Notes: a model not told the origin generated them from the letters alone. A stretch of DNA of 64,000 nt from Gemmatimonadota bacterium (GCA_029262195.1 JAJCZX010000004.1:153689-217688), one strand, 5' to 3'. Shown: positions 16,468-25,432, counted from the stretch's first letter. Program-made: numbers and translations.

Positions 16468-17331
16468 TCACATGATCCCGTGGTCCGCCATCCAATCATC
16501 AATGTCGGGCCAAACCATGGCGCCACACAGCTGAAGACAGTGGCCGACATCTGGATAAACCACCCATGAAAACGGTTTCGTCCCGGACGAGGTGATGTCT
16601 TCCAAAATGGCTACGCTTTCAGCGGTGGGGATACTACGATCGGCCGCTCCGAAGAGCCATAGTCCGGGAACAGTTTGCCCCTCAATGTCACTCCTCGGAT
16701 CGAAACCGGGAGACCCATTGAACCCGTTCAGGATGTCCGAAAGCTCGGCGAAAGTTCTGGACTCGTTTTCAGCCGCGTTGCTGTATGCGTTTTCTATCCC
16801 TATCGAGACGGTTGGGCCCACCAGCAAGATAGTAAAACTCACGTCCTGAGATAGCGTAACCGTTCTCGGAATAATCCAGCCGGCCTGGCTCACCCCAACG
16901 AGGCCGATTCTAGTCGGATCTACCAGCGGATTCTTTTTCAACTCAGCAATTGCAGCTGCTACGTCTGAGGCAAGAAGAGGAAGCCTCGCCTCCGAATTAC
17001 CCGTCGACACAGAAACAAAATCTCCGCTCGAGAACCCGGTTCCGCGTTTGTCGTAACGCATGGCAATAAACCCTCTGCTAACCATTTGATTCGTGACGTT
17101 CGTATTCCAGGTTTTGGTCTGTTTACCCGATCCGTTGACCATCACAAATGCTGGAAACCGGCCACCTACAGTGGTGTCGGGAAAATCAATTGCGTAATGG
17201 AGACTGTCCGTTCCGTTCAGGAAAAACGTCGGAGCTTCCCCGGGCGGCAATTCAGGGCCGGTGCCGGTAGCACACGCCCCTCCCGAAAAGGCAACAATTA
17301 TGGCTAAAATTCCGCGTTTTGGGTTTTTCAT
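16468..17331 (-). CDS. Alpha/beta-hydrolase lipoprotein
   Basis: This encodes 287 residues. The signal peptide ends in a lipobox-like SGGAC, so the protein is probably lipid-anchored. The fold is a dienelactone/acyl-peptide hydrolase-like alpha/beta hydrolase: FPAFVMVNGSGKQ, AMRYDKRGTGFS, nucleophile elbow GLVGVSQAGW (GxSxG), an acid near AADRSIPTAES and the histidine in YPDVGHCL. It is probably an esterase or peptidase at the periplasmic face. It converges with the upstream PD40 gene and is separated from the KamA-like gene by about 270 bp in which I see no gene. Confidence 0.82.
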   Translation of the reverse strand: MKNPKRGILAIIVAFSGGACATGTGPELPPGEAPTFFLNGTDSLHYAIDFPDTTVGGRFPAFVMVNGSGKQTKTWNTNVTNQMVSRGFIAMRYDKRGTGFSSGDFVSVSTGNSEARLPLLASDVAAAIAELKKNPLVDPTRIGLVGVSQAGWIIPRTVTLSQDVSFTILLVGPTVSIGIENAYSNAAENESRTFAELSDILNGFNGSPGFDPRSDIEGQTVPGLWLFGAADRSIPTAESVAILEDITSSGTKPFSWVVYPDVGHCLQLCGAMVWPDIDDWMADHGIM

Positions 17332-17599
17332 TTTATAAATCCTGTAAAGACCTGTCGTTAACTATGCTTATTTTAATGACTGTACACCTGACGATGGGCC
17401 AGGTTCATATGCAGTGGCGGACCACAGGACTTTATTGAAGGCGCCTGGAGCCTGAAATGGGGCGTGCGGTACAGACTGGACTCCGTTATTTTCCAGACCG
17501 GGAAACTTAACCCTGGCCCTGACCGAATTAGTCAGCTTTTCGTTTGATCGGTGGTCGAATGGCAGGCAAACGAGCATCACGAGAGAGTGGATCGTCGCA

Positions 17600-19069
17600 A
17601 TGAGCAACGTTAAGAAATATGTTCCGTCAGATCGAGCACAAGCCTTTCTCGATACGGTGGAGAGCCCCAAGTACGAACGCAACAACGTCAATGGTTTAAA
17701 GCCTTTTCTCGACGACCGCGTTTCGGAAAACATGCAGGGTTTTTATTCCCCTGATGAATTGGAAGCACTACGGACCCTCAAAGGGACCGAACGTGACGTG
17801 GAAGCCAGGATGCCGGTCAAGATGACCCAGCACTATTTCGACATGGCGCAGCGGAGCCCGCACCTGAGGCGTTTGGTTAAAGCCACCCCTGACGAGACAA
17901 AAAGCCTCGCCGGCTCGGAAGATCCCGGGTACCAGATGGACTTCAGTCCCGTGGAGGGAATGCTGCACAAATATGAAATCGGTCTCCTCTACGTCATTTC
18001 GACCTGCTCGGCGCACTGTCGGTTTTGTTACAGAGAGGAGTTGATCAGCCGCAAGGAAGTGGAACGACAGGATGGGACGGTCGCGAAGAAGGGCCTGGCC
18101 CGGATAGAAGACGTTACCGACTACATCATTTCCCACAACCGGATCGTGGATGAAAACGACGGCCGCCACCCCGAAACGGGCCGCGAACGCCTGCGTGAGA
18201 TTTTGTTGTCCGGTGGCGACCCGATGGTTTTGCCAAACATCAAGATCGCCGAGTGGCTTTCCGCGCTTGCTGAGGCGGGGATCGAATCCATGCGCATAGG
18301 CACTAAGGAAATGGCGTTCTTCCCCGACCGTTTCGACGAGTCCTTCCTGTCAATGCTGCGAGGATTCCACGAAACGTACCCTGATGTCGGGCTCCACTTC
18401 ATGGTGCACTTCAACCACCCGGACGAGTTCCTCGAAAAAGATTCTACCGGAGAGTACGTCGAAAACCCGAACGGGTCGCTGAAATGGAATGATTCCGCAA
18501 AGAGGGCCGTGGAAGGACTCACGGACCTCGCCTGGGTGACCGTCGAAAATCAGTCACCCATCATCAGTGGCATCAACGACGATGCCGATGCCTTGCGAAT
18601 CATGCAACGCTCATTAAAGCGAGTCGGAGCGGAGAACCATTATTTCTTCTGCGGACGTGACATTGTCGCCCACGAGGCCTTCAATGTCCCGATCGAGACC
18701 GCCTGGTTTACGTTAAACGAATCGCAAAAAGGCCTATCGGGCGTCGAAACACGAGCACGACTTTCGATTACCCATTACAAGGGTAAAACCGAAGTGGCCG
18801 CTGTTACCAATGAGCCGATTCCAGGCCTCGCAGGTTCCGAAAACGGTGTCGTGATTTTCAAGATCCTTCGTAACGCCCTCGGTGCTCCGGATCGCGGCAA
18901 GGTTTGCATCGTGGCACGGAATCCGGAAGCAATCTGGTTTGACGGCTATGCAGATCGGGTATTATTCGACGAAGCTGGCCTGTTTGATTATGATCGGGTA
19001 AAGGCTGAGAGACTTAAAGCCGCAACATTGCCAACTGCAGTCGACACCGAACACTCCATCGCCCGGTAG
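17600..19069 (+). CDS. KamA-family radical SAM protein (lysine/amino acid 2,3-aminomutase-like)
   Basis: This encodes 489 residues. The radical-SAM iron-sulfur motif CSAHCRFC places cysteines at 136, 140 and 143. KamA features follow: REILLSGGDPMVLP, MRIGTKEMAFFPDRF, HFMVHFNHPDEF and VENQSPIISGINDD. Characterised 2,3-aminomutases bind PLP through the lysine of a PGGGGK motif shortly after the SKGL helix. Here KGLSGVETRARLS is followed by ITHYKGKTEVAAVTNEP and no such glycine-rich lysine motif is visible. The protein may therefore use PLP differently or not at all. It is longer than classical KamA (about 415). A GAGAG ribosome site precedes the ATG. It heads a run with CoA-transferase and aminotransferase genes. 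Confidence 0.85.
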   Translation: MSNVKKYVPSDRAQAFLDTVESPKYERNNVNGLKPFLDDRVSENMQGFYSPDELEALRTLKGTERDVEARMPVKMTQHYFDMAQRSPHLRRLVKATPDETKSLAGSEDPGYQMDFSPVEGMLHKYEIGLLYVISTCSAHCRFCYREELISRKEVERQDGTVAKKGLARIEDVTDYIISHNRIVDENDGRHPETGRERLREILLSGGDPMVLPNIKIAEWLSALAEAGIESMRIGTKEMAFFPDRFDESFLSMLRGFHETYPDVGLHFMVHFNHPDEFLEKDSTGEYVENPNGSLKWNDSAKRAVEGLTDLAWVTVENQSPIISGINDDADALRIMQRSLKRVGAENHYFFCGRDIVAHEAFNVPIETAWFTLNESQKGLSGVETRARLSITHYKGKTEVAAVTNEPIPGLAGSENGVVIFKILRNALGAPDRGKVCIVARNPEAIWFDGYADRVLFDEAGLFDYDRVKAERLKAATLPTAVDTEHSIAR

Positions 19070-19098
19070 AACAATGCAACAATCCGGGTACCGGTAAA

Positions 19099-19809
19099 GT
19101 GATCAACAAAAAAGTTGCGAACGTTGAAGAGGCGGTCGCAGACGTGTTCGATGGTGCAACGGTCATGATAGGCGGATTCGGGGAAGCTGGCAGTCCGATC
19201 GAGCTCATCCATGCATTGATTGATCAGGGCGCCACTGACCTAACCGTGGTAAACAACAACACCGGCAGCGGTGAGGTGGGACTCGCCGCACTGATTAAAG
19301 CTGGCCGCGTTTCCAAAATGATCTGTTCCTATCCGCGCAGTACCAACTCCACCGTTTTCCCGGACAAGTATCGCAGCGGACACACTGAGTTGGAATTGGT
19401 CCCCCAGGGAACCCTCGCCGAACGTATTCGTGCCGGTGGCGCAGGGATACCTGCCTTTTACACACCCACTGCAGTCGGGACGCCATTGGGTGAGGGCATG
19501 GAGGTCCGGACGTTCGACGGCCGCCAATACCTCATGGCCTACGGCCTCACCGCCGACTTCGCACTGCTAAAAGGAAAAACAGCCGACTACCACGGCAACG
19601 TTGTCTACAACAAAACGGCCCGTAACTTTGGCCCCCTCATGGCGACGGCTGCGAAGGTCACCATCGTGCAGGCAGCCTCAGTCGTGTCGATCGGTGAACT
19701 TGATCCGGAAGTGATCGTGACACCGGGAATTTTCGTGAAGCGCGTTGTCGCAGTTCCCGACCCCCAACATGAGTCCACTCTGGTTGCCGCAGGGGTTTCT
19801 TACCCATGA
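19099..19809 (+). CDS. 3-oxoacid CoA-transferase subunit A
   Basis: This encodes 236 residues of the family I CoA-transferase alpha subunit (ScoA/PcaI/AtoD type). The nucleotide-binding loop GGFGEAGSP is at 25-33, followed by TVVNNNTGSG, GTLAERIRAGGAGIPAFYTPTAVGT and DYHGNVVYNKTARNF, all typical. It transfers CoA, usually from succinyl-CoA, to a 3-oxoacid such as acetoacetate or 3-oxoadipate. The start is GTG. The gene overlaps subunit B by ATGA, as expected for a 1:1 heteromer, and follows the KamA-like gene by 29 bp. Confidence 0.93.
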   Translation: MINKKVANVEEAVADVFDGATVMIGGFGEAGSPIELIHALIDQGATDLTVVNNNTGSGEVGLAALIKAGRVSKMICSYPRSTNSTVFPDKYRSGHTELELVPQGTLAERIRAGGAGIPAFYTPTAVGTPLGEGMEVRTFDGRQYLMAYGLTADFALLKGKTADYHGNVVYNKTARNFGPLMATAAKVTIVQAASVVSIGELDPEVIVTPGIFVKRVVAVPDPQHESTLVAAGVSYP

Positions 19810-20471
19810 CTGAACAAAAAGAAATCGTAGGCCTGACTCGCGATCAGATGGCTCAGCGGTGCGCGCTCGATATCCATGATGGCTCCTATGTGAACCTCGG
19901 AATCGGCATTCCAGAATTGGTAGCCGGATACGTTCCAGAAGGCAGAGAAGTTATCTACCACACCGAGAATGGCCTGCTCGGCATGGGCCAGCCACCCGAA
20001 CCCGGCAAGGGCAACCCCGAACTGATTAACGCCGGCAAGAAACAGGTCACCGCCAACCCCGGGGCAGCTTACTTTCATCACGCAGATAGCTTCGCGATGA
20101 TCCGGGGTGGTCATCTGGATGTGTGCGTACTCGGCGCTCTTCAGGTCTCACAGACCGGTGATCTTGCCAACTGGTCGACCGGAGCGCCAGGAGCGATTCC
20201 GTCGGTAGGCGGAGCGATGGACCTCATCGCCGGTGTCAAAACCGTTTACGTGATCACCCAACACACCACGCGAGACGGTGAGCCCAAACTCGTGGAGTCT
20301 TGCACCTTTCCGTTAACGGGACTGGGTGTTGTTCATCGGATTTACACCGACCTTGCAGTTATCGATGTCGTCGATGGTCAATTCAAGGTTGTCGAGTTGA
20401 GCCCCGGAATCGACGTTGACTACGTCCAGCAACGGACTGGCGCCACGCTGATTCCATTGGCTGACACTTAG
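19806..20471 (+). CDS. 3-oxoacid CoA-transferase subunit B
   Basis: This encodes 221 residues of the beta subunit. The catalytic glutamate is in TENGLLGMG (E54), preceded by VNLGIGIPELVAGYVPEG. Further hallmarks are FHHADSFAMIRGGHLDVCVLGALQVS, GDLANWSTG, GVGGAMDL-like SVGGAMDLIAGVKTVYV and a C-terminal GIDVDYVQQRTGA. The glutamate forms a CoA thioester during turnover. Subunit type (acetoacetate versus 3-oxoadipate versus another 3-oxoacid) cannot be fixed from sequence alone; the neighbours point to a beta-keto acid derived from an amino acid. Confidence 0.93.
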   Translation: MTEQKEIVGLTRDQMAQRCALDIHDGSYVNLGIGIPELVAGYVPEGREVIYHTENGLLGMGQPPEPGKGNPELINAGKKQVTANPGAAYFHHADSFAMIRGGHLDVCVLGALQVSQTGDLANWSTGAPGAIPSVGGAMDLIAGVKTVYVITQHTTRDGEPKLVESCTFPLTGLGVVHRIYTDLAVIDVVDGQFKVVELSPGIDVDYVQQRTGATLIPLADT

Positions 20472-20497
20472 AACCCAGTTAGCGGGAGCACGACAAC

Positions 20498-21811
20498 GTG
20501 ACTGACACACAGACACTTTCGGCCAGCGCAAGCCTTTACGAACGGGCACTCAAAATCCTGCCCGGCGGAGTTAGCCGTAACACCGTTCTCCGAAAGCCTC
20601 ATCCTCTTTACGCCCACCATGGCACCGGCGCGCGGATAACAGACATCGAAGGTGTCGAGAGAATCGACTTCGCTAACAATATGGCTTCGTTGATTCACGG
20701 GCACGCACACCCAACAGTGGTTGCTGCGGTGACTGAGCAATTACAAAGGGGTACCGCGTTTTCTGAAGGAACCGAAATCGAGGTTCGATTTGCCGAACAT
20801 CTTGTTAGCAGATGCGGTAGCTTCGAAAAACTTCGTTTCGTTAACTCCGGCACTGAAGCTGTGATGAGTTGTTTGAAGGCTGCGCGAGCGTTTACCGGCC
20901 GCCCCAAAATTGCAAAAGTCGAAGGAGCCTACCACGGGCAGTACGATTACGCGGAGGTTAGTCAGAATCCCAACCCCGACAACTGGGGCGATGAAGATGC
21001 TCCCAACGCAGTGCCAGTCGCCCATGGTACGCCACTCAATGCCCTGGCCGACGTTATTGTCATTCCTTACAACGACACCGAACGCGCCCTCGCCCTTCTT
21101 GATCAACACAAGGGTGAAATTGCCTGCGTGCTAATGGACCTGATGTCTCACCGGGTCGGACTTCGACCCGCGGAAGCAGGATTTGTCAAAGCGATGCGGG
21201 ATTGGACCGAAGCCGACGGCTCACTGCTGGTGCTGGATGAGGTAATAACGTTTCGATCGGAATACGGCGGTGCCCAGACGTGGTACGACCTCACACCCGA
21301 TCTCACCGCGATGGGCAAGTTCATCGGAGGCGGGTTTCCGGTTGGAGCTCTTGCGGGAAGAGCAGACGTAATGGACGTCATGGACCCTCTGGCAAAGGTC
21401 GTCCAGTTCCCTCACTCTGGCACGTTCAGCGCCAATCCGATTACGATGACCGCAGGCCTGACAACGATGGAGTTATACGACCAGGCAGCCGTGAAGTATA
21501 TAAACGACATGGCCGTCCACCTGCGCGAAGGTATCGAAGAGGTGATACACGCGACCGGGGTGAAGGCATGTGTCACCGGCGGAGGATCGCTGCTCCGCAT
21601 ACACGCTCGCGAAACACCGCCGACCAATTACAGAGAAGCTTTTTGGACGCATGAACAACGCAGCAAACTCACAGGGCTTATCAACCATTTTTTCGCTGCC
21701 GGAATCACCATGATCAACACCTGCACCGTAGCGATGTCTACTGTTCTCGGCGAGTCGGAGATTGATACCTTACTATCGGCGCTTGAGAGTGGGTTTGCAA
21801 AGTGGGAATGA
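20498..21811 (+). CDS. Class III aminotransferase (glutamate-1-semialdehyde aminomutase-like)
   Basis: This encodes 437 residues with a GTG start. Motifs are ILPGGVSRNTVLRKPHPLYAHHGTGARI, VNSGTEAVMSCLKAAR, EGAYHGQYDY, LVLDEVITFRSEYGG with the PLP-ring aspartate, and TAMGKFIGGGFPVGAL with the Schiff-base lysine K274. The overall shape is that of HemL-like and beta-amino-acid transaminases rather than ornithine or acetylornithine enzymes. Following a CoA-transferase and a KamA-like protein, conversion of a beta-amino acid to a beta-keto acid is the likeliest role. True HemL is less likely because no tetrapyrrole genes are nearby. Confidence 0.87.
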   Translation: MTDTQTLSASASLYERALKILPGGVSRNTVLRKPHPLYAHHGTGARITDIEGVERIDFANNMASLIHGHAHPTVVAAVTEQLQRGTAFSEGTEIEVRFAEHLVSRCGSFEKLRFVNSGTEAVMSCLKAARAFTGRPKIAKVEGAYHGQYDYAEVSQNPNPDNWGDEDAPNAVPVAHGTPLNALADVIVIPYNDTERALALLDQHKGEIACVLMDLMSHRVGLRPAEAGFVKAMRDWTEADGSLLVLDEVITFRSEYGGAQTWYDLTPDLTAMGKFIGGGFPVGALAGRADVMDVMDPLAKVVQFPHSGTFSANPITMTAGLTTMELYDQAAVKYINDMAVHLREGIEEVIHATGVKACVTGGGSLLRIHARETPPTNYREAFWTHEQRSKLTGLINHFFAAGITMINTCTVAMSTVLGESEIDTLLSALESGFAKWE

Positions 21812-21911
21812 AGCAACTGAATTGCGAATGGTGAATGGCGACTTGAGAGTCTAGAATGGCCATCGTTCCGAACCTGACTGCCGCCTTCAACCCGTCATAA
21901 CCCGAGATGCC

Positions 21912-22343
21912 CTAACCACTTCCAAAGAGAAGAGCTTGCAGTGCGCGCGATCCGAAGAAGACGACCCCGGCGATAATCGGTAGTTGTATCCAGGAATAAC
22001 TCCGGGATTGCTTTCGCCACTCTATCTTGCTGATGTCGTCGATGGCTACCACAAAATCGAAGTCCGGCGCGGAGTCATCCTCCCTGTAAGCAGTCCCGGC
22101 AATAGCTTTTTCAGCTAGCCTCGCGTCCTCCAAAACGAACCGGGTCCCTTCCGCAGTAGTTATTCGCACGAGAGACGGTGAATCCGAAGTCATCACCGAT
22201 TGCGGGTCAGTTGACTCCCGCTGCCAGGGGTACGGCGTGCGATACAGCGCGGTCCTACTGGGTCCGACACAGGAAGTCAGGCCCAACGCTAGGGCAACAA
22301 TGAAGAAAACACGAGCGTGTAACGATTTGACCACCACAGACAT
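21912..22343 (-). CDS. Small lipoprotein of unknown function
   Basis: This encodes 143 residues. The N-terminus has a signal with lipobox LGLTSC. A middle section (SLVRITTAEGTRFVLEDARL, FDFVVAIDDISKIEWRKQSR) looks like a small beta domain, and a hydrophobic helix (WIQLPIIAGVVFFGSRALQALL) near the C-terminus may re-enter the membrane. The pattern of an 'RITTxxGxxxxLxxA' domain plus a terminal helix recurs in small envelope lipoproteins, but I do not know a function. Confidence 0.65.
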   Translation of the reverse strand: MSVVVKSLHARVFFIVALALGLTSCVGPSRTALYRTPYPWQRESTDPQSVMTSDSPSLVRITTAEGTRFVLEDARLAEKAIAGTAYREDDSAPDFDFVVAIDDISKIEWRKQSRSYSWIQLPIIAGVVFFGSRALQALLFGSG

Positions 22344-22505
22344 ACCACCAACCCATCCTTTTTGTTATTTGTCGCTGTTGGGGAACTGATCGCAGCAAAT
22401 TGCAAATCCGACACCTAAAAAGCAAGGTGCCCTGCACACACCAGGGTTCACCTGCGGTTGACCATAGCCGCGCTAAAAACACGGGGAATCTGGGCAACTT
22501 GCCAC

Positions 22506-23384
22506 TTACCGAGGCCTCGTATAGAATAAGCTTGAACCCGCTGGACGCTCCTCTGATCCCTGTTCGAAGGGGCGCGAGAACGAAGCATCATAAACAATGT
22601 GGGACCCCATCACCGAGTTGCCGTCTTCGGTCATCCTAATGGAAGTGTAGTTGCTTGGAATGATAAGGCCGTCGACTTCTGTGTATTCGTCGATCAAACG
22701 ATAAATCGATCCCCGTAGAGTAGAATCCGGCGGTGATGGAAACACTGCCCCCGGTAGATCGGGCATGGCGGCTGTCTGACCGATGCCACGGAGGAGGTCT
22801 GTTTCGGGATCAACGAACAGTTCGTAGCGACCTCCCCCTTCTTCCCCGAACGTGAGATCGAGAACCACAAGGTCTTCGTAATAGCCAAGTGATTCAGTAT
22901 TGTCTCGCTGCCGCAGACGGGCATTTGACGTTTGAGTAAGCCACGGCAAATTCAACATGCTGTAGTGGAAGTACAACAGCCCGGCCGGGCCATCGTTGAA
23001 GTTAGGAATATCGAACCCGTAGCTCTGATACCAGATGTCCGTACCGTCATACCCAATGATCGGTTCATCGGCACCATCATCTGGAAGGAAAACGAACCCC
23101 TGGGATGTCTTAGGTTCAACCGCAACCGAGTAGTGGCGCCAATTGTTGCCGTACTTGCGTCCGTCAATGATCGGCAGTTGCGGTAGGTACATCGCTATCG
23201 AAAAAGAAAAAGAAGGTGCCTCTTCCCAGGGGTTCATACCGCCGTGGGCGGCGATCATTCTCTCGGTAGTCTCACGGGCCTCCCGAGTCGCGTATGTTTG
23301 CCCCATGACAGCGCGCGGTCCCAAAATTGTCAAGGCCACAAAAAGTAAAGCCGATGCAAGTTGATACTTTTTATTCATCTTCAT
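22506..23384 (-). CDS. Exported protein of unknown function (LolA-like or DUF6503-like beta protein)
   Basis: This encodes about 292 residues from the ATG that begins MKMNKKYQLASALLFVALTILGPRAVMGQ, a signal peptide. A longer frame exists upstream but adds a non-signal stretch. The mature start ARETTERMIAAHGGMNPWEEAPSFSF resembles proteins that begin with a helix containing AHGG and then form a half-barrel. Further beta-rich segments include YELFVDPETDLLRGI and YTEVDGLIIPSNYTSIR. This is the build of DUF6503-like or LolA/LolB-like periplasmic proteins. No catalytic residues are evident. A role in lipid or lipoprotein handling is only a possibility. Confidence 0.65.
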   Translation of the reverse strand: MKMNKKYQLASALLFVALTILGPRAVMGQTYATREARETTERMIAAHGGMNPWEEAPSFSFSIAMYLPQLPIIDGRKYGNNWRHYSVAVEPKTSQGFVFLPDDGADEPIIGYDGTDIWYQSYGFDIPNFNDGPAGLLYFHYSMLNLPWLTQTSNARLRQRDNTESLGYYEDLVVLDLTFGEEGGGRYELFVDPETDLLRGIGQTAAMPDLPGAVFPSPPDSTLRGSIYRLIDEYTEVDGLIIPSNYTSIRMTEDGNSVMGSHIVYDASFSRPFEQGSEERPAGSSLFYTRPR

Positions 23385-23530
23385 TGCAATCCCGTCGCCG
23401 CTGTGAACGCGTCCGTTTAGGATGCAGCGAAAAGCCCAACGGCACATAACGCGAGCTTCTAAACTGGGGGGCAAGCCAGGTTCCGCGAACAAAGTTAGGA
23501 GGTTGTTAGGTTTCACATTGAACCAGCCTC

Positions 23531-24012
23531 TCAGTCGTTTTGCCGAGGGCGGTCGGTGGCACGGTCGACGCGGCGGTCCAAGCAATTGACAATTTCGAAC
23601 CTGTCGCTCGAATTCCGTTCGGCGCCCGTGGCCGCCATGTCGTGGTTATAGGCGACGTAGCTTGTTACGAAAGCGCCGCCAGCAATGAACGGCCCGGCGA
23701 CGGCTCCGCCGCACCAAACTTAGGCAACACGATTTGCCAACGGGGAATCGGTGAAAGGGTAAGATTCGCCAGCGTACGATCTTCCACCTCATTGGCGAAG
23801 GCTACACTTGCAATGGCAACAATGATCAGCGGCGCGATCGACCCTGCAAACATCGTGTTGATCACAACCATCTCGAAGTCCGCCACCGAAGGGGATGTCG
23901 CGTCTAAGAACATCGCTGTAAAAAGGACCGGCCCGACAGAGAGCAAGGCCATTATCGTCATGCGCCATTTACCCGACAACTGTCTCAACGTAAGTGCAAA
24001 AACCGAATTCAT
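23531..24012 (-). pseudogene. ABC-2 type transporter permease remnant
   Basis: The first 100 or so codons (MNSVFALTLRQLSGKWRMTIMALLSVGP, FANEVEDRTLANLTLSPIPRWQIVLPKF) are the N-terminus of an ABC-2 type permease with two membrane segments. The frame then breaks; another frame supplies PFIAGGAFVTSYVAYNHDMAAT, which looks like a later membrane region of the same protein. Only about a third of a normal permease is present, so a deletion plus frameshift have killed it. It begins three bases after the stop of the ATPase remnant, preserving the original operon order. Confidence 0.7.
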
Positions 24013-24014
24013 AA

Positions 24015-24624
24015 CTATCGCTCCACCAGGTAACCGAACACGCTTTCGAGAGAATCGTCCAACGGCTCCACCCGGCGCAAAGTTATTGAAGCATCCCGAG
24101 CAAGCCGAGGTAGCTCGACCTGGAGATCCCTGACGTTGCGGCTCAAAACGACTATGGCCGCATCGGGATCCACGTTTACCGCGTCGACCGATTCAAGCCC
24201 GATAACCGAAGCGGCCAGTTTGCCATTCACTATGAGTAGGACAGTTTCGGCAATCTGCTCCACCTCTTCGAGGATATGGGATGAGAGGACAATCGTGCGA
24301 CCGTCCTCTGCCAGTTGACGTAACAGGTTTTGGAAATGAAATCGCTGCCGTGGTCAGCCCCGTTCAGCGGCTCGTCGAGAATGAGAACGTCAGGATCGTG
24401 AACCAGTGTGGCGGCCAGCCGCATTCGCTGTCGCATTCCCCTCGAGTAGGTACCCATGGGCCGGTCGGCAGCATCGGTAAGATCGACCAGTGCAATCGCG
24501 CGTTCGGTCGCGGCGTCAAGGTCGGGCACCCCTCTTATGTGCCCCATCATTCTCACAAAATCACGCCCCGTCATGAAGGTGTAGGCCGTCTCATGTTCCG
24601 ACATGACGCCACCGACCACTTGCC
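24015..24624 (-). pseudogene. ABC transporter ATPase remnant lacking the Walker A half
   Basis: Readable parts are FMTGRDFVRMMGHIRG, the signature helix YSRGMRQRMRLAATL, Walker B VLILDEPLNGAD, then after a one-base shift near 24345 LLRQLAEDGRTIVLSSHILEEVEQ with the switch histidine, and the C-terminal half to FGYLVER. The N-terminal 60-70 residues with the P-loop are missing: homology stops about where the oppositely oriented DUF427 gene begins. So the gene was cut at its 5' end and also frameshifted. It cannot make a working ATPase. Confidence 0.78.
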
Positions 24625-24636
24625 GAAAGGAAACTT

Positions 24637-25074
24637 ATGAGCGACGGGACCTATACCATGGTGGAGCGACGAAAAGCCAGCCCCAACGGCGCCGGGCACT
24701 ACCATATTTCAGACCACTACCCCTACAGGGTCCGCGTTTCAATAAACGATCAGGAAGTGGCATCGACCTCCAATGCCATTATCCTGAAAGAGGTTGGCAA
24801 ATCCGTTTACAACCCGGGCTTCTACATACCCGCCGAGGACGTGAAGAAAGATCTCTTCAAACTCGAATCAGGGTTCACAACACATTGCCCCATCAAGGGC
24901 GAAGCATCCTACTGGGGATTCGTCGGTGGACCCGAACCGATCGAACGAGTTGCCTGGAGCTATGAAGCGCCACTGGAGTATTCCGCCATGATCGCCAAAC
25001 ACCTGGGCTTCGACCAGAGATTCGCAACAATCGAGATCAGCCCCGCCTCCAGTTTGGGAAACACCATGCCGTAG
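24637..25074 (+). CDS. DUF427 domain protein
   Basis: This encodes 145 residues. The DUF427 core is clear: YRVRVSINDQEVASTSNAIILKEVGKSVYNPGFYIPAEDV, then HCPIKGEASYWGF and RVAWSYEAPLEYSAMIAKHLGF. Proteins of this family are small, soluble, beta-rich and of unknown function. It has a good ribosome site (AAAGGA, 6 nt from the ATG). It begins almost exactly where the truncated ABC ATPase loses its 5' end on the other strand, so its arrival may have caused that truncation. Confidence 0.85.
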   Translation: MSDGTYTMVERRKASPNGAGHYHISDHYPYRVRVSINDQEVASTSNAIILKEVGKSVYNPGFYIPAEDVKKDLFKLESGFTTHCPIKGEASYWGFVGGPEPIERVAWSYEAPLEYSAMIAKHLGFDQRFATIEISPASSLGNTMP

Positions 25075-25210
25075 ACCGACAGGCTTCTTTATTGTGGATC
25101 ATCTTAGGACGCCCCTGAGAGGGGCAAGGCGCCGGCTAGCAAACGAGCCCAGCGACTCTGCTGGTCGCGATTGCGATGAGCAACAGGCAGGAACTCAGCT
25201 GTGGCGACCA

Positions 25211-25279
25211 AGGTCGCCGGAAACGTTTTTACGTCGTCTCAGCGGCGACCGCCGAGTAGCGACTTTTAGTCGCATCCTA
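25211..25279. repeat. REP-like structured repeat, copy 1
   Basis: This 69-nt element has a long hairpin (GGTCGCCG pairing with CGGCGACC, with an inner ACG-tract stem) followed by a short hairpin GCGACT-TTT-AGTCGC. A second copy lies about 3.2 kb away. In the short stem the pair C-G of this copy is T-A in the other, so both arms changed together and pairing is kept. A further small palindrome (GGCGACC-AA-GGTCGCC) overlaps its left edge. It interrupts a kinase 5'-end remnant. Confidence 0.7.
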
Positions 25280-25375
25280 AATCCTAAACAGTGCCCATCC
25301 TCCCTCGCCGAAGCGCGAAAGAATTTTGTATCTGTCGGCCAGGGCCGTCGAGAGGCGTTCGGTGGGTTCAGGCAT
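25277..25375 (-). pseudogene. Ser/Thr protein kinase 5'-end remnant, copy 1
   Basis: The reading frame MPEPTERLSTALADRYKILS then RFGEGG is the standard N-terminus of a bacterial Pkn-type kinase up to the glycine-rich loop. One base shift later MGTV is readable, after which the homology stops at the REP-like element. It lies about 90 bp downstream of the aspartoacylase-like gene. The intervening bases contain only an inverted repeat and nothing else recognisable. Confidence 0.65.
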
Positions 25376-25432
25376 AGATCAAAGTGGGAGGCCAAAACGC
25401 AAAGACGGAAGGTTCGAAGCACCGTTCCAAAC

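Noticed and set aside
20498..21811. Class III aminotransferase considered as true HemL (glutamate-1-semialdehyde aminomutase)
   Set aside because: Motifs allow it, but no tetrapyrrole genes are near and the CoA-transferase/KamA context favours beta-amino-acid transamination.
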